This document shows, piece by piece, positions 45,551 through 56,785 of a stretch of 64,000 nucleotides of DNA. The stretch is taken from assembly GCA_002633025.1 (NCBI GenBank), contig NMRB01000127.1:540299-604298 (forward strand). The letters are read 5' to 3'. Made by a program: the position numbers and the translations under genes. Under the pieces are notes generated by a model. It saw only the letters and a program-made list of their open reading frames with translations, was not told the DNA's origin and did not search any database. This stretch comes from Notospermus geniculatus. Its lineage: Eukaryota; Nemertea; Pilidiophora; Heteronemertea; Lineidae. Each line of letters starts with the position of its first letter. Within the stretch, counting starts at the first letter, position 1.

Positions 45551-48500
45551 AAAGAAACAGTAAAGACGTTGTGCTATCTCTCGGACGCTGATACCGCAGT
45601 GAAAACTCCAAATCCGTGGAGTGGACTGAACATTTTTCACCACTTTCTTGGAAATCTAAGAACACTAACTGTTACCTTGGTAAGACGGAAGGAAACAGGA
45701 TCAGTTTTCTCCATGCAATGTTCTTGGGGACGTTCCTCCTTCTATGTAATGTACACGACTTGTTTCGACCAAGCGTAACTACGGATTATGAAACTCCACT
45801 TCTTCACACCAAGATCGCGGTTACTGAAATTCGGTTCCAGCGAAATATCATAATTCCCCTTATGCTTTTTCTGGTATGGGGTAGAAGATCATTTGGTCCA
45901 TTGCTCGTCAAGCACAAATCAATGCAAATTTATCGTATCAATCATTGATCATTTATACATTTCTGCACGGCAGCAAACCATAAAAACTTAAGCAAGTTAT
46001 CAATGCAAATCATGTAATGATTCGGTAGGCAGTGTGATGCAAAAGTCTTAGCTATCGCAGATCTTCAGCTAATAGCGATTAACGATGGCTTCTGGTAGTA
46101 CGGGTGGTGGGTTGGTAACAGCTAGACAAGATGAAGGCTATGGCTTTTGGTAGTTCGGGTGGGTTGGTAACAGCTAGACAAGATGAAGGCTATGGCTTTT
46201 GGTAGTTCAGGTGGTGGGTTGGTAACAGCTAGAGTATTAATTTAAAGATGAAGGCTATGGCTTTTGATATTTTGGTGGGCTGGTGACAGCTGGACAAGAT
46301 GAAGGCAATGGCTTTTCATAGTTGGGTGGTGGGTTGGTAGCAAGTAGAGGTGTACGGTTATGGCTTTTAGGAGATTGGTTATTGGGTTGGTTGTAGCAGT
46401 TAAGGAGTCATGAGACGCTGAGAGGAATGATTTCAAATGTCTTGGCGCTTTCACTTAGCAGAAGAAATCAAAGTTTTATGTTCTTACAGTTTCTGATTGC
46501 ATTCGTCTTTGACCTTTGTAAAAAAGAGTTTTTTCTCTCCTTTTTTCGGCCGTTCACGTGACATTTGGCAAAACCATCAGCGACATATCGGTCACAGCCC
46601 AAGGTTTTTTTATCAGACACGTGAGGTTTGTAATCACGAGGCTAAAAAAAACAGGCGATATTTTGACATCTCATTAGTCAATCATGAATTACATTTCCGA
46701 ACTTGTTAAACTTTCTCATTATCTGATTTCATCATCTATATGTCATTTGTAAAGAACTGTAAATAGTAAACTATCAGTTAAACTGATGTAGTGTATATAG
46801 TTGTAGCATAGACTGTTTCTCCATCATTAAGGACAGGGCTGATGTCGGTTGCTGTAAGATTAACGCGGAAAAATTAGAAATAAATACAACACTGGCCTTC
46901 AATGGTGAAGCCAGGATCTCCAGTGGGAAGGCTGCTGGTTGAAGTAATTGTCTTAACTTGTACTACCTTGTACAGAGTAGTAAAGAGAACAGCTCTTGCT
47001 TCAATTAAACATAGCCCCACTTTTTCCCAATGGAGATTCTTTAACCATTTGAGGGAGAGTGCATCATCGAACAGAATATGCTGTCCAGCCAAACAAATTG
47101 TCTTAAGGAACATTAAGAAGCGTGCATCAAGCTTCTTTCGGTAGTCAACTTCACATTTTGAGCTTTTCCTAGTTTTTTTGCAATGTTTTCAGTTTCCCGT
47201 TTTTGTCACAGCAAAACGTTATCGGTCACATTCGTTCTGTATGATGAGTATACAATACTCTGCAAGCAATTTATCAATGCAAAATTTCAACTTTATGTCT
47301 CACGATTTTATACTGCAATTATTATTATTATCATATTATTTATTGTGCATTGTTAGTGTGTCTATAAAAGGTGTAAGGTTCGTTCATGTGCTTTGACGAT
47401 GTTATCTCGGCGGTTGAACTTCAGTTTGGAATTTTACTTCTTAACCCAATATGACTTGACAGATATCTGTTTATTTATCTCCAATGGATGATCCAGTTCC
47501 GGTATCGATAGGATATCGATATCTCTATTCGATAGGCCTTCAGACAGTGATTGACGAAAATAGAAAAACTGGTTGTTCCGCAAGACTTCATCTCACAACA
47601 TTCCATAAATATTGCCGACGTTTTTGAACATTTTCGATTCATTTGTGGAACGCCGCCTGAAAAAGTCCTCTGCAACATGGGTATTTTTCGACTTGTTGTG
47701 AAGTTTACACAGTGCAAAATTGATACTAAGTTTTTGCACAAAACGATTCTAAACATTTATATCTTGGCTGTGGGCCATTGTTTTTACCTTTCTACTAAAT
47801 ATCACCAGGTGCAACTGACAAAGAGTCATGATAAATTACAATATTTGTTGCCAAGGGTCAAGAGCTAGTTCGATCAAATCCGTTTGATTTATTGACATTT
47901 TTGAGTGTCTGGTGTTTATATTTGGACTCTCTGTCTGATTCTGTCCACTTCAAGCCTACATGTAGTTGTGGAGGGCATCGCCCTCGAAAGAGGCTCAAGA
48001 AATATCGTACAGTTTTACATGTATGGAGTCAGTTCATAGAAGCTACTTCAGTCAAAGCCTTATAATCACGGCTGATGCCGATATGTAGTGGAACTTCGGG
48101 ACTCCTAAAATGTGCTGATTACAAAAGATGGTGAACAAACCGCTGTACAAAATTAACTGAACAGATATGCATTTCCAACGTAACGAAAATGTACATGTAC
48201 ATTATACGACTTTTCTACGAAGTTTATTTTCCAATAAAAGTATAATTTGAACTGGACGTGGTTCTTGCTTGTCTATATTTCCTCTCTGGAGGTCTGCAGT
48301 GTGGGAAACGCTGAAACACAACTCACACGTGCAGGAGTTGAAATACAGATCAGAATCGTGGCGATGGGTAGGACCTAGGTCCAAAGCTTTAGTACGTGTC
48401 CTCAACCCTTATCGCCTGAATGACCCCGACAGTCATAAATATGCTTAACCCGCTGGCCTAGACTTGTGTAGGCCCTACTAATTATAGAACAAAGACGCGA

Positions 48501-49456
48501 GGCAAAGGTTATCATTTAGAATCTCACGAGACCCTTGACATGAGATTTTCAAACTGTCTCTCAAAATCGGCCGACGAACACTTGACAGGTCGGCCTTTTT
48601 GACTGTAGGCCTACTGAACATGCAGCCTGAAGCGCCATCTTTCTTTCAATGAGTCCACTATTGGCCATATTGCAAAGCTTCCATTGGCGTGATTGGTGGC
48701 GCAATTGTATAATCGTCTCGTTATTCGCACTTCTATTTGGTTATTGTAACCCAATTTTAATGCGCTGCCCCCGTGTCTCCAGTCCCCAGCCCCTTGCAGA
48801 GCTGATAACGCCTGGTAGGAACGGTCAAATTCCAGTCTTTGTCACCAAAACCTCGCATGATGCAGATGCCACGCCCAAGATTTCATTCTGTCTCTCCCTG
48901 TGACCTTCACACCTGAGACAAACACTGTTGACCATAGTCTCGGTCACCCAGTCACTGTAGCGAATCTGTGAAATCGCAAAGCAACAATGCGGAACAAAAC
49001 GGCTAGCTGCGCGAGACAAAGTTGAGCGCTGGAGACAAGGTTGAAGGCTTTCCTGGTTGGTCCGCAACCATTTTTAGAGAACTTCATTTTAGTACGGTTT
49101 GGCAAAAGATAAGATCTACTCCTTTATGATTGGTAACACGAATCAATCCGACCTGACTCGGTGTCACCACGGAGTTGATAATTCGTGCGTTTGTATCGAA
49201 TGAAGGATAATATTGACCAGATTTTCATAAAATGGATTTTAGTGGTAGTAACACGGAAATAACATGAACCTTAGTCGTTTCATATTTACACTCTCGGTTT
49301 ATCTTTATCGATAATAAATGTCATACCAGTAAATGGCCTGTTAATCTTTCTGAATGGACGGAATTAATGATAAAATTCGTGATTAATAGATATCTATGGA
49401 ACAGATCAATGAAGTAAAGTATAACGTCACATATTAAAAGTAAAGTACATGTAGTC
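45551..49456. other. Stretch without recognised gene, with one minisatellite
   Basis: Apart from the repeat at 46083-46400, I see only short AT-rich frames. The frame at 47551-47868 (105 residues) has no recognisable motif and no supporting splice context. Confidence 0.45.
46083..46400. repeat. Minisatellite, period about 60
   Basis: Five or more units of AAGGCTATGGCTTTTGGTAG followed by TTCGGGTGGTGGGTTGGTAACAG. The units become degenerate toward the right. Confidence 0.8.
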
Positions 49457-49736
49457 NNNNNNNNNNNNNNNNNNNNNNNNNNNNNNNNNNNNNNNNNNNN
49501 NNNNNNNNNNNNNNNNNNNNNNNNNNNNNNNNNNNNNNNNNNNNNNNNNNNNNNNNNNNNNNNNNNNNNNNNNNNNNNNNNNNNNNNNNNNNNNNNNNNN
49601 NNNNNNNNNNNNNNNNNNNNNNNNNNNNNNNNNNNNNNNNNNNNNNNNNNNNNNNNNNNNNNNNNNNNNNNNNNNNNNNNNNNNNNNNNNNNNNNNNNNN
49701 NNNNNNNNNNNNNNNNNNNNNNNNNNNNNNNNNNNN
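49457..49736. other. Assembly gap of 280 N
   Basis: A continuous run of N. It begins beside an inverted-repeat arm at 49738, so a repeat probably caused the gap. Confidence 0.99.
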
Positions 49737-49737
49737 A

Positions 49738-50351
49738 TAACCTGGTTCCCTGGGCGTCCGACGGTGGCGCTGGCTGACGATTCGTGTCGAAGCCCAGGTA
49801 TCCACAACCGTCTATAAATAGCAGTGACGTCATCATTGGGAAAGCCGTGTCCAAAAGCGAAGTGCAAAACAGATGTATATGTGTGTATTACCTGTCAGAA
49901 ATGACTTCTCTGCTGCACGTTGTCAACAATATCCGTAGAAAATGTACTCGCAATGGATACCTCAAATGTATCGTCGATATACTTGTAGTTTTCCATGATT
50001 TTAATATCTGAACTGGCCCAAAGCGAAGACGCCATCTTTAAATTTGAAATTTGACTCTGTATGCGATTCATTCAGGCACTCGATTCACTCCAAAATAAGG
50101 CAGAGCTTAATCGTCGATTATAAATTTCAATTTCCACTTTATTAGAAATGTTACATGTATTCTAAAACGTACTAATGATAACAAGATTTTAGATATTCAA
50201 ATAACCTGATTTACACGAAGTTTAATCGACGCCTAGAATCAACGGCTTCCCACTAGCCGGAATTCCGGCCAGTCGTCTGAGTTGCGGATACCTGGGCTTC
50301 GACACGAATCGTCAGCCAGCGCCACCGTCGGACGCCCAGGGAACCAGGTTA
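49738..50351. mobile_element. Inverted-repeat element next to the gap
   Basis: A 68-bp arm beginning TAACCTGGTTCCCTGGGCGT (49738) is repeated inverted at about 50283-50351, ending ACGCCCAGGGAACCAGGTTA. The left flank is N, so a target duplication cannot be tested. No long open frame lies inside. Confidence 0.75.
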
Positions 50352-50384
50352 GCGAGAATACCGTAGTTGTCGGCGGAAATTGAA

Positions 50385-50563
50385 TTCTGCGGAAATGGTA
50401 GAGCACGCAAGTGAATCAATGGCTATGATTGGTCGATTTAGGCGTACTTTCTGCGGAATTGGGATTGAACGCTGATGAATCAATGGCTGCGATTGGTCGA
50501 TTTACTTTCTGTGGAAACGGTAGAGCGCGCTGATGAATCAACGGCTATGATTGGTCGATACCA
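50385..50563. repeat. Three tandem units of about 65 bp
   Basis: Each unit contains GGTAGAGCRCGC or a variant, TGAATCAAYGGCT and ATGATTGGTCGAT. The array lies just downstream of the last exon seen of the laminin-G gene. Confidence 0.75.
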
Positions 50564-50687
50564 TATATCTATTAAAAAAAAAGATACGACCGTGCGATTG
50601 GTTGATTTCGTCTGGATGCGAAATCCTGATTTATCATCCATAAAAATTCGGCATTTTTGTCCACTCCGGCCTTAATCCACGTCTTAC

Positions 50688-53600
50688 CTTTGTTATACAG
50701 TTCGGCAATCTCTAGATGAGTGAGAACAGACTTTGTCACCGACAACATGGCCATCTCTCCCTTGAAATCCAAGCTGTTCGTTCCAAACCTGTGTCCAATC
50801 TCATACGTTGGGTGTGTGTTCTCCTGCAGGGTGAGGTCCGTGTACGGTGTTACCTTTTCTCCCACCAACTGTCCATTGAGGAACAGAGTGGCTTTCTTCT
50901 TGGTCCTGTCCCAGGTAGCGACTGCGTGTTGCCATTCTCGATGTCGTGGCCCCCCAACATTGCCACCAGTTATCCCAATTAAATCTTGTTTCGGATCTGA
51001 CCCACCGCTGTTTATGTTACGTCGTAATATCATGCACAGATTGGAATTCTGGACGCGAAAAAGGAATTGCCAAGGACGTTTGAAATCAGTGTATATCGCG
51101 TGATACAGTTTGTCCTCAGTCAACTTGATGTAGACACTGAAGGTGAAACTTGTTTTGCCGATTTCGACTCGCTTTGCTGTGATGTGGCCGGATGCCGACA
51201 CGTCGAGAACCTTGCCGAATATGGCTGATGGGATAAACTTTAATGTACCATCACTAACCCTGAAAAGAGTACATCAAGAATCAGTGCATATAGGTCCATG
51301 CGCTATCTCACAGGATGCATTAACGGACCACGATATGCCACTTTTTGTCGACAGCCGGCGCCACCGGCGGTGATTGCATCATCATTCTCCAATACCGTAG
51401 TTTCGCCTCAGTGTTGGAATGTATGATTACAATATATGGCATACGTGGATACCCTAGGAACGAGAGTGACTCCACATAGGGCGAGGAGTGATAAGCGGTC
51501 GTTTAACAACATTGTCAATAGAGGTCTCCCTCAACGCGGGTATGTTTAGCGCAGGATACTAAAAAAGAATACAGTGCTCCGGCCTTTAAGAAGGAGGGTG
51601 CGAAGGCCTCTCCCTTTATAGCCTCATTGCAGGCCAGATTGTCTGCCAGAGCTCATGTCAGTGTGGTTGTTCGCATTGAGATGATCTCCCAGACATGAAC
51701 GAATAAGTGTGCTGTCGTTGTTTATCTCCCCCAGAATACCCGGATGTCAGAGTCACATGATACGGGATGGAGCGATTGCATGTTGTACAATGTGTACATC
51801 TGTACTCACATCAGCGTGGTGTCGCTCCCATTCATTTTATACAGAACCGCAGCTGAAATAATGACATAAACGTAGATTAGGGCCTATGTTGGACGTCAGG
51901 GTAACCTCCAAACATAGCTAACGTTGAAAAGGTACTCTGATGAATGCCAAATGGGGACCCGAGCCCGCTGCCTCAATAGGTGTCACTAGTGACTGAAACT
52001 ATCGAGATGAAATTGACATCCCGTTGTAACGTTTTTCAGTGTGGCCCGTCTGCCAGTGTGGACCTGGTTTCAGTGTGCTGCCCAATCTCGTACCCAGAGA
52101 TTCGTTACGCTCGGGCCGAGGTTGATGGTCGCTACACTAATCTCTGGAGACGGCTAGCCAAATCACGCCTTAGCTGTGATTTTTGGTATCGTGCAGTTTT
52201 AGACCGAATTTTAACCACAAATGCACTGAAATTCCTTGAGATGACTTGAGTATAAAATGTTACACACAAAAATGTCCTTAGAAAGGTTTTTTCGAGGGAT
52301 CTGTTGTACTTATCGAGGAAAATCCACAGCAATGCATGGCGCACTGTATAAACTTGGAGTGAAGCGGGATGCGCCGTGTGTAACGCACTTGCCATTGCAT
52401 TTTGGTTCCCGAAGCCACCGCTAGGGCGTAGCCGTCTCCAGAGATTAGTGTAGCGACCATCAACCTCGGCCGAGCGTAACTAATCTCTGGGTACGAGATT
52501 GTGTGCTGCCGTCTATCGTAGCAATAGCCGCGTTTACACTACCAAACAGTTCGGTCCAGTTGAAGTGAACCGTACTCGGACCGGACCAGGTCCACTTCAT
52601 TTGTACCGTTTAGACTGCAGCAATGAGTCACCGCGTCACGCACCTGAAACGCCGCTCTCCATTGAGTGGAGGTAAGAAACTCGCGCAGAATGCACGTCGA
52701 GTATTCACACGAGTGAACCCAAGTGACGCAAGGACGAACTGCGCGCATGCTCAATACCGTCTCAGGGAAGTGGACTCGGTCCAGTTCGCCGTGCGTCACG
52801 TTTACACTGCACATTTGGTCGGGGTACCGTACTCGGTCCGGACCGAGACCACCACCTTCTGGGGGTCTCGGTACGGTTCACTTCTGGTCCGGACCGGGTC
52901 CGCTTGGCAGGTTTACACTGCCACTTTTTTTGCCGAACCGAACTCGGTCCGGACCGAGTTCACTTGATTTGTGGCAGTGTAAACGCGGCTTATGATCCAC
53001 ATTCAAGGACGACCGACAGCTTTCAAACGGGACACTGACTTGTGGCTGCACCACACGATCAAATTTTTCATCCAATTTTCTGAATATGCTCAATAAAGGC
53101 CTACACACGGGTTTATACATTGAAGCCCCAATAGGTCCGGAATCTGAATTTCCCAAAAATTGGATGAAAAATTTTATCGTGTGGAGCGGCCATTGGGAAT
53201 ATTCAGAAAATACGATCAAAAATTTGACAGCTGCATGTCGAGGTCAGTAGCACCAAAATCAATGAAAGGGCCAACAATGTAGGCTACAGAGCGTAACTGT
53301 CCTTGTGATACAAGTTTGTACAGTTCGAATTCATCTGCACATGTGACGCATTCGGATGAAATCGGTGAGGCAGCGGTTGCTGGCAGAAACACTGTTACAT
53401 GTACTAATCGCTCCATTGTTCTCCTGATATTGATCAGTATGCATGCTGATTCTGTGACTTATAAATGAAATGTTCTGGATTAGAGAAGATTTTTATCATT
53501 GAGATGTACATTAATTGACATTGAGCGAATTTGTAACTATTTCGCACCACATAAACTCGATGAAATATTATATCCGCAGTGAAAAAAACAATTAAATGAG

Positions 53601-54319
53601 GATTAATTTTTAATGTCTCATCAATTGTAAATGCTTTTAATGCTATCCTAGTCCAATTGGAAATTAATCCATTGTTGTAATTAATTAATGTTTGGAAACT
53701 AGCTATTCTACAGTACTTGGTGCTAAAGGAAGCTTCTACGAAGAAAGGTGTGTGTCGCTCATTGTCAAGTTGCGTCTTATTCCGTCAATAATGTCACACT
53801 GGCACACGGGCCACACTGAAAAACGTTACACCGGCACACGGGGGCCACACTGAAAAACGTTACACCGGGTCGTTGCGAAAAGTCACAAATAATTGGAGCA
53901 CTGGCTGCTACCTCCAATTACAGACCCAAATAATTGAAGCACTGGCTGCTACCTCCAATTACAGACCCAAACCAGCATGACATGATGGCAAATCTTGCTA
54001 AGAATCGAATGGCATGAGCACTGCATTGGTAGGAAAACCTATTCTTGATACGGACCAATGGTTTTAGAATTATTTTTTAGTCGGGCTCACCTTGCGAATA
54101 GTCCAAAGCTGAAAAAAACTATCTTTTTGAGTGTGGTTTCTGCCTCTTCCTTGGCCTGGCCATTTTTTTCCTATTTCCGCCCACCATGTATAAGAACAAC
54201 ACCGAAACGGAAGTAGATTCCCAAGTGATAAAATTCTTACCTTTAGAATAAATACCATCGAGTGAACCCAAGGCAAATGGCGATGACAACAGCAAGAGAA
54301 CGAGGCTAACAGTCACCAT
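50688..54319 (-). CDS. Secreted laminin-G/concanavalin-like domain protein, 3' end not found
   Basis: Minus-strand exons: 54241-54319 (ATG at 54319), 51810-51852 and 50688-51259, all with GT-AG borders and matching phases, giving 231 residues so far. Exon 1 is a signal peptide (MVTVSLVLLLLSSPFALGS). Exon 2 is a 43-nt micro-exon. Exon 3 is a jelly-roll LamG-3-type domain: FTFSVYIKL, the REWQHAVATWDR strand, and the TLFLNGQLVGE strand, which are hallmarks of the fold. Exon 3 ends at donor gtaagacg. Reading through the donor reaches a stop after about 35 unconserved residues, so another exon is expected, perhaps in the gap at 49457-49736. Ligand and role are unknown. Intron 1 is crowded with inverted-repeat elements. 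Confidence 0.75.
52083..52499. mobile_element. Non-autonomous Mutator-like element (417 bp) with 9-bp target duplication
   Basis: Terminal inverted repeats of about 75 bp start CAATCTCGTACCCAGAGATT. TGTGCTGCC flanks both ends (52074-52082 and 52500-52508). No transposase is encoded. Confidence 0.88.
52524..52990. mobile_element. Inverted-repeat DNA element with CGGTCCGGACCGAG subterminal repeats
   Basis: Ends AGCCGCGTTTACACT and AGTGTAAACGCGGCT are inverse copies. Inside, the palindrome CTCGGTCCGGACCGAG and GTTTACACTGC blocks recur, so the element looks like several end copies fused. Confidence 0.8.
53043..53191. repeat. Palindromic MITE-like element
   Basis: CACACGATCAAATTTTTCAT on the left matches inverted ATGAAAAATTTTATCGTGTG on the right, with CCAATTTTCTGAAT/GAATTTCCCAAAAATTGG further inside. 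Confidence 0.75.
53797..53975. repeat. Two short tandem duplications
   Basis: Two copies of GGCCACACTGAAAAACGTTA with CACCGG flanks at 53797-53870, then two copies of a unit of about 44 bp containing GCACTGGCTGCTACCTCCAA at 53888-53970. The first motif recurs singly near 33405 and inverted near 52030. Confidence 0.75.
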
Positions 54320-54877
54320 GGCGGACAAAGTACCAAAGCACCGGTATACTGCCTGAAGTGAGCTGAAGCGGTCGGAATATACTTCCTTTTTAGTGTCAAT
54401 GTTTTGCTAAAATATGTTTTATCCAGAATTTAAAAAGTCCTCCAGGTCAAAGTACTCCGTTTTCTAAGTGAACGTGAGGCGAATGAGAAGGCAAGCTTCT
54501 CATCCTATTTCCACTTTTTTGTAACATCACTCCTCAACGAGGAATGACTATCGAACTTATGATAGGTGGCCTCTCGGATTGCCATGGTGCATCCATGCTA
54601 CAAACCGTAGCGTGAAAAATCGACACGCTCGCTCTCTCTGCCCGAACTTCCGGAAGCGAGTGCTGACAGGGTGTCATATGGCGCTGAATGCCGCACAGTA
54701 GGCCTGTCATCCTGGGGGTCAGTTAAAATGCTGGTGATAAATGTGGTAGAACCAATATGATAGGAATATGCTCTGTCTCAACTTTGCTTATGGAGTTTAG
54801 TGACGATTGATTATTCAAATTTATTAGTAAACATGCGTACAATGAATGTACAGCAAGTGTACAGTCTTGACAGTATA

Positions 54878-55001
54878 GAGTTTTCGCAAAGCCCCCGAAA
54901 CGCCAACGCGAACGTCTGTGCTTTTGTTCGGTGCTCTCTTCGTGGCATCGAACAATGGATTTGCCGTTCACGTTGGCGTTTCGGGGGCTTTGCGAAAACT
55001 C
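54878..55001. repeat. GAGTTTTCGC-family palindromic MITE, 124 bp, best preserved copy
   Basis: Ends GAGTTTTCGCAAAGCCCCCG and its exact inverse, arms of about 38 bp with very few mismatches. The centre contains TTCGGTGCTCTCTTCGTGGC. Confidence 0.85.
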
Positions 55002-56785
55002 CCTAATAGAGATCTCTACCCGCAAACATTTGCCTACATCCGGGTTCTACTTTTCCCAGCCTCGTTTTATACATCATGTGATGCCCAGTCTACCAAAAGG
55101 TTTGAATATTTTGTCATCGGCATCTACGACGAACCAATCACCAGGGTATTCAATCACGTTATCACAGAGGGCCTGATCGGAGGTCTGTTTGTCAGCAGAA
55201 TTACCGGTACGAAACATCCGTGCTCGATTCCCAGACCAACCACTATACACCACAAATTCCCATCCCCAGACAATGCCAGATTGATTTGATTATTTTGCGG
55301 AAATTTCAGTGTTATTCCCAACAGTACTGTTTTTGTTGCTTACCCCTCTTGTCAGCGTCTGAAGAGCCAATAAAACGACGGTTTCAATCGGTAGCCTAAT
55401 GGGGTTCAGTCCTACGACAGGAACAGGTCAATACATTGCTAACTAAACATACATCTAATGTATAAAAGTGTAAAGATTTGTCGAGAAAGGTGCGGTGCTG
55501 ATTGTTTGTCAGCCTCACTGGATTTTTGGCAACCGTTGCGGTGCAAAGCGAAATGCACAACAAGGGAGGTAACATTAGTCAAAACCCAGATCAGCCAATG
55601 AGATTGAGGAGATTATTCACTGCCGCATGGTCCCACTGGCGTCCTCGGCTGTGTACCACAGTTACAGATTTATAGGCTACTCTTTACCATTAGGTTGGTA
55701 AAAGTCTCTTTGAAACAGGCTACCAGGATGTGCTGATGAAAAGAAACCTAAAATCGATCTTTTTTTCCATTGCGCATTTTTTGATTGCGCCGCAACGGTT
55801 GCGCAAAATCCAGTAAGCCATTTGTCACACTTGGAAGTCTGAGAGTAGTTTTGCACTTGCCAGGGACTGGCATCCGGTTGCAATGTGTTTTTTACTAAAT
55901 AGGAGAGTGATTGTATGTTTTGTGTTTAGTTTTGTGAGGCCGGTAGTGACGACGTTCTCCACCAGGGGGTGCTGCATGATAACCTTTTACTCGAAACGGG
56001 GCCTGGCTCGGGGGGGGGGTGCTGACCGGGGTACATGTACGTGGTGTTTGGACGTCTGAAACACCCATTACCACTAAAGTACCTGCCTCACCCTTGTGTG
56101 GTCATCTGCTGGATGGCAATCCCCGCTAGCAAATAGAGAAACATATTGCAGAGTCCCAATTCTCTGAATATCATGTATGATATTCTTTAATTTTTAACAA
56201 CATTCACGTGATACATGACATGTCATGTATTTATGCGGAGGATGGGGTAGAGGTTGTGCCGGGAACCCATGAATCATGCAGTGCATTGCACCAGGAACCG
56301 GAAGGTGAATGCTTCGCGGAACCGGCCCGATGTAATGTGTATGTATGACATGCTTGGCAGAGGAAAAACTGACAAAAACTGACCTGTTTAGGTTGGTTGC
56401 CGCACCTAACTGCCAAAAAATCATGCCGCAAAAATTAGATGTAGCCTACAATTATACATCACTATCATAAATCACCAATCGTAAATCATTTTTGGGAGTT
56501 TTTTGGGAATTATTTGGAATGTGGTCAGTAGGCCTTTAGGCTTTTACATGCGTGCAGCATTATGTAAGTCGAACACAGTCAAAGTTTTCATCATTTTTTT
56601 TCAATATGCGCTCAATAAATGATAAATGTTGTTTTTTGTTCCTATACTAAGCATGTCATACTCTTACATATTGCATCAGGCCTCATCAAAAGCCATCATC
56701 AGTTGCCCTGCTGCAGCTCATTCCATCCTCCGCATCATAAAAATTTTATTTGAACTCACTATCGATAGGACCGTAAAACTGTAAT
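55002..56785. other. Stretch without recognised gene
   Basis: It contains one inverted-repeat element (55517-55814) and a G-run near 56010. Open frames are short and show no motif. Confidence 0.45.
55517..55814. mobile_element. Inverted-repeat element, 298 bp
   Basis: The left end ACTGGATTTTTGGCAACCGT and the right end ACGGTTGCGCAAAATCCAGT are near-inverse copies, extended by GCGGTGCAAAGCGAAATGC / GCATTTTTTGATTGCGCCGC. Confidence 0.7.

Noticed and set aside
47551-47868. 105-residue frame starting MTKIEKLVVPQD
   Set aside because: No recognisable motif; AT-rich sequence allows such frames by chance.
49886-50030. Possible first exon on the minus strand (ATG near 50030, MASSLWASSD)
   Set aside because: The start context is good, but the frame meets a stop just before the only plausible donor, and it lies inside the inverted-repeat element 49738-50351.
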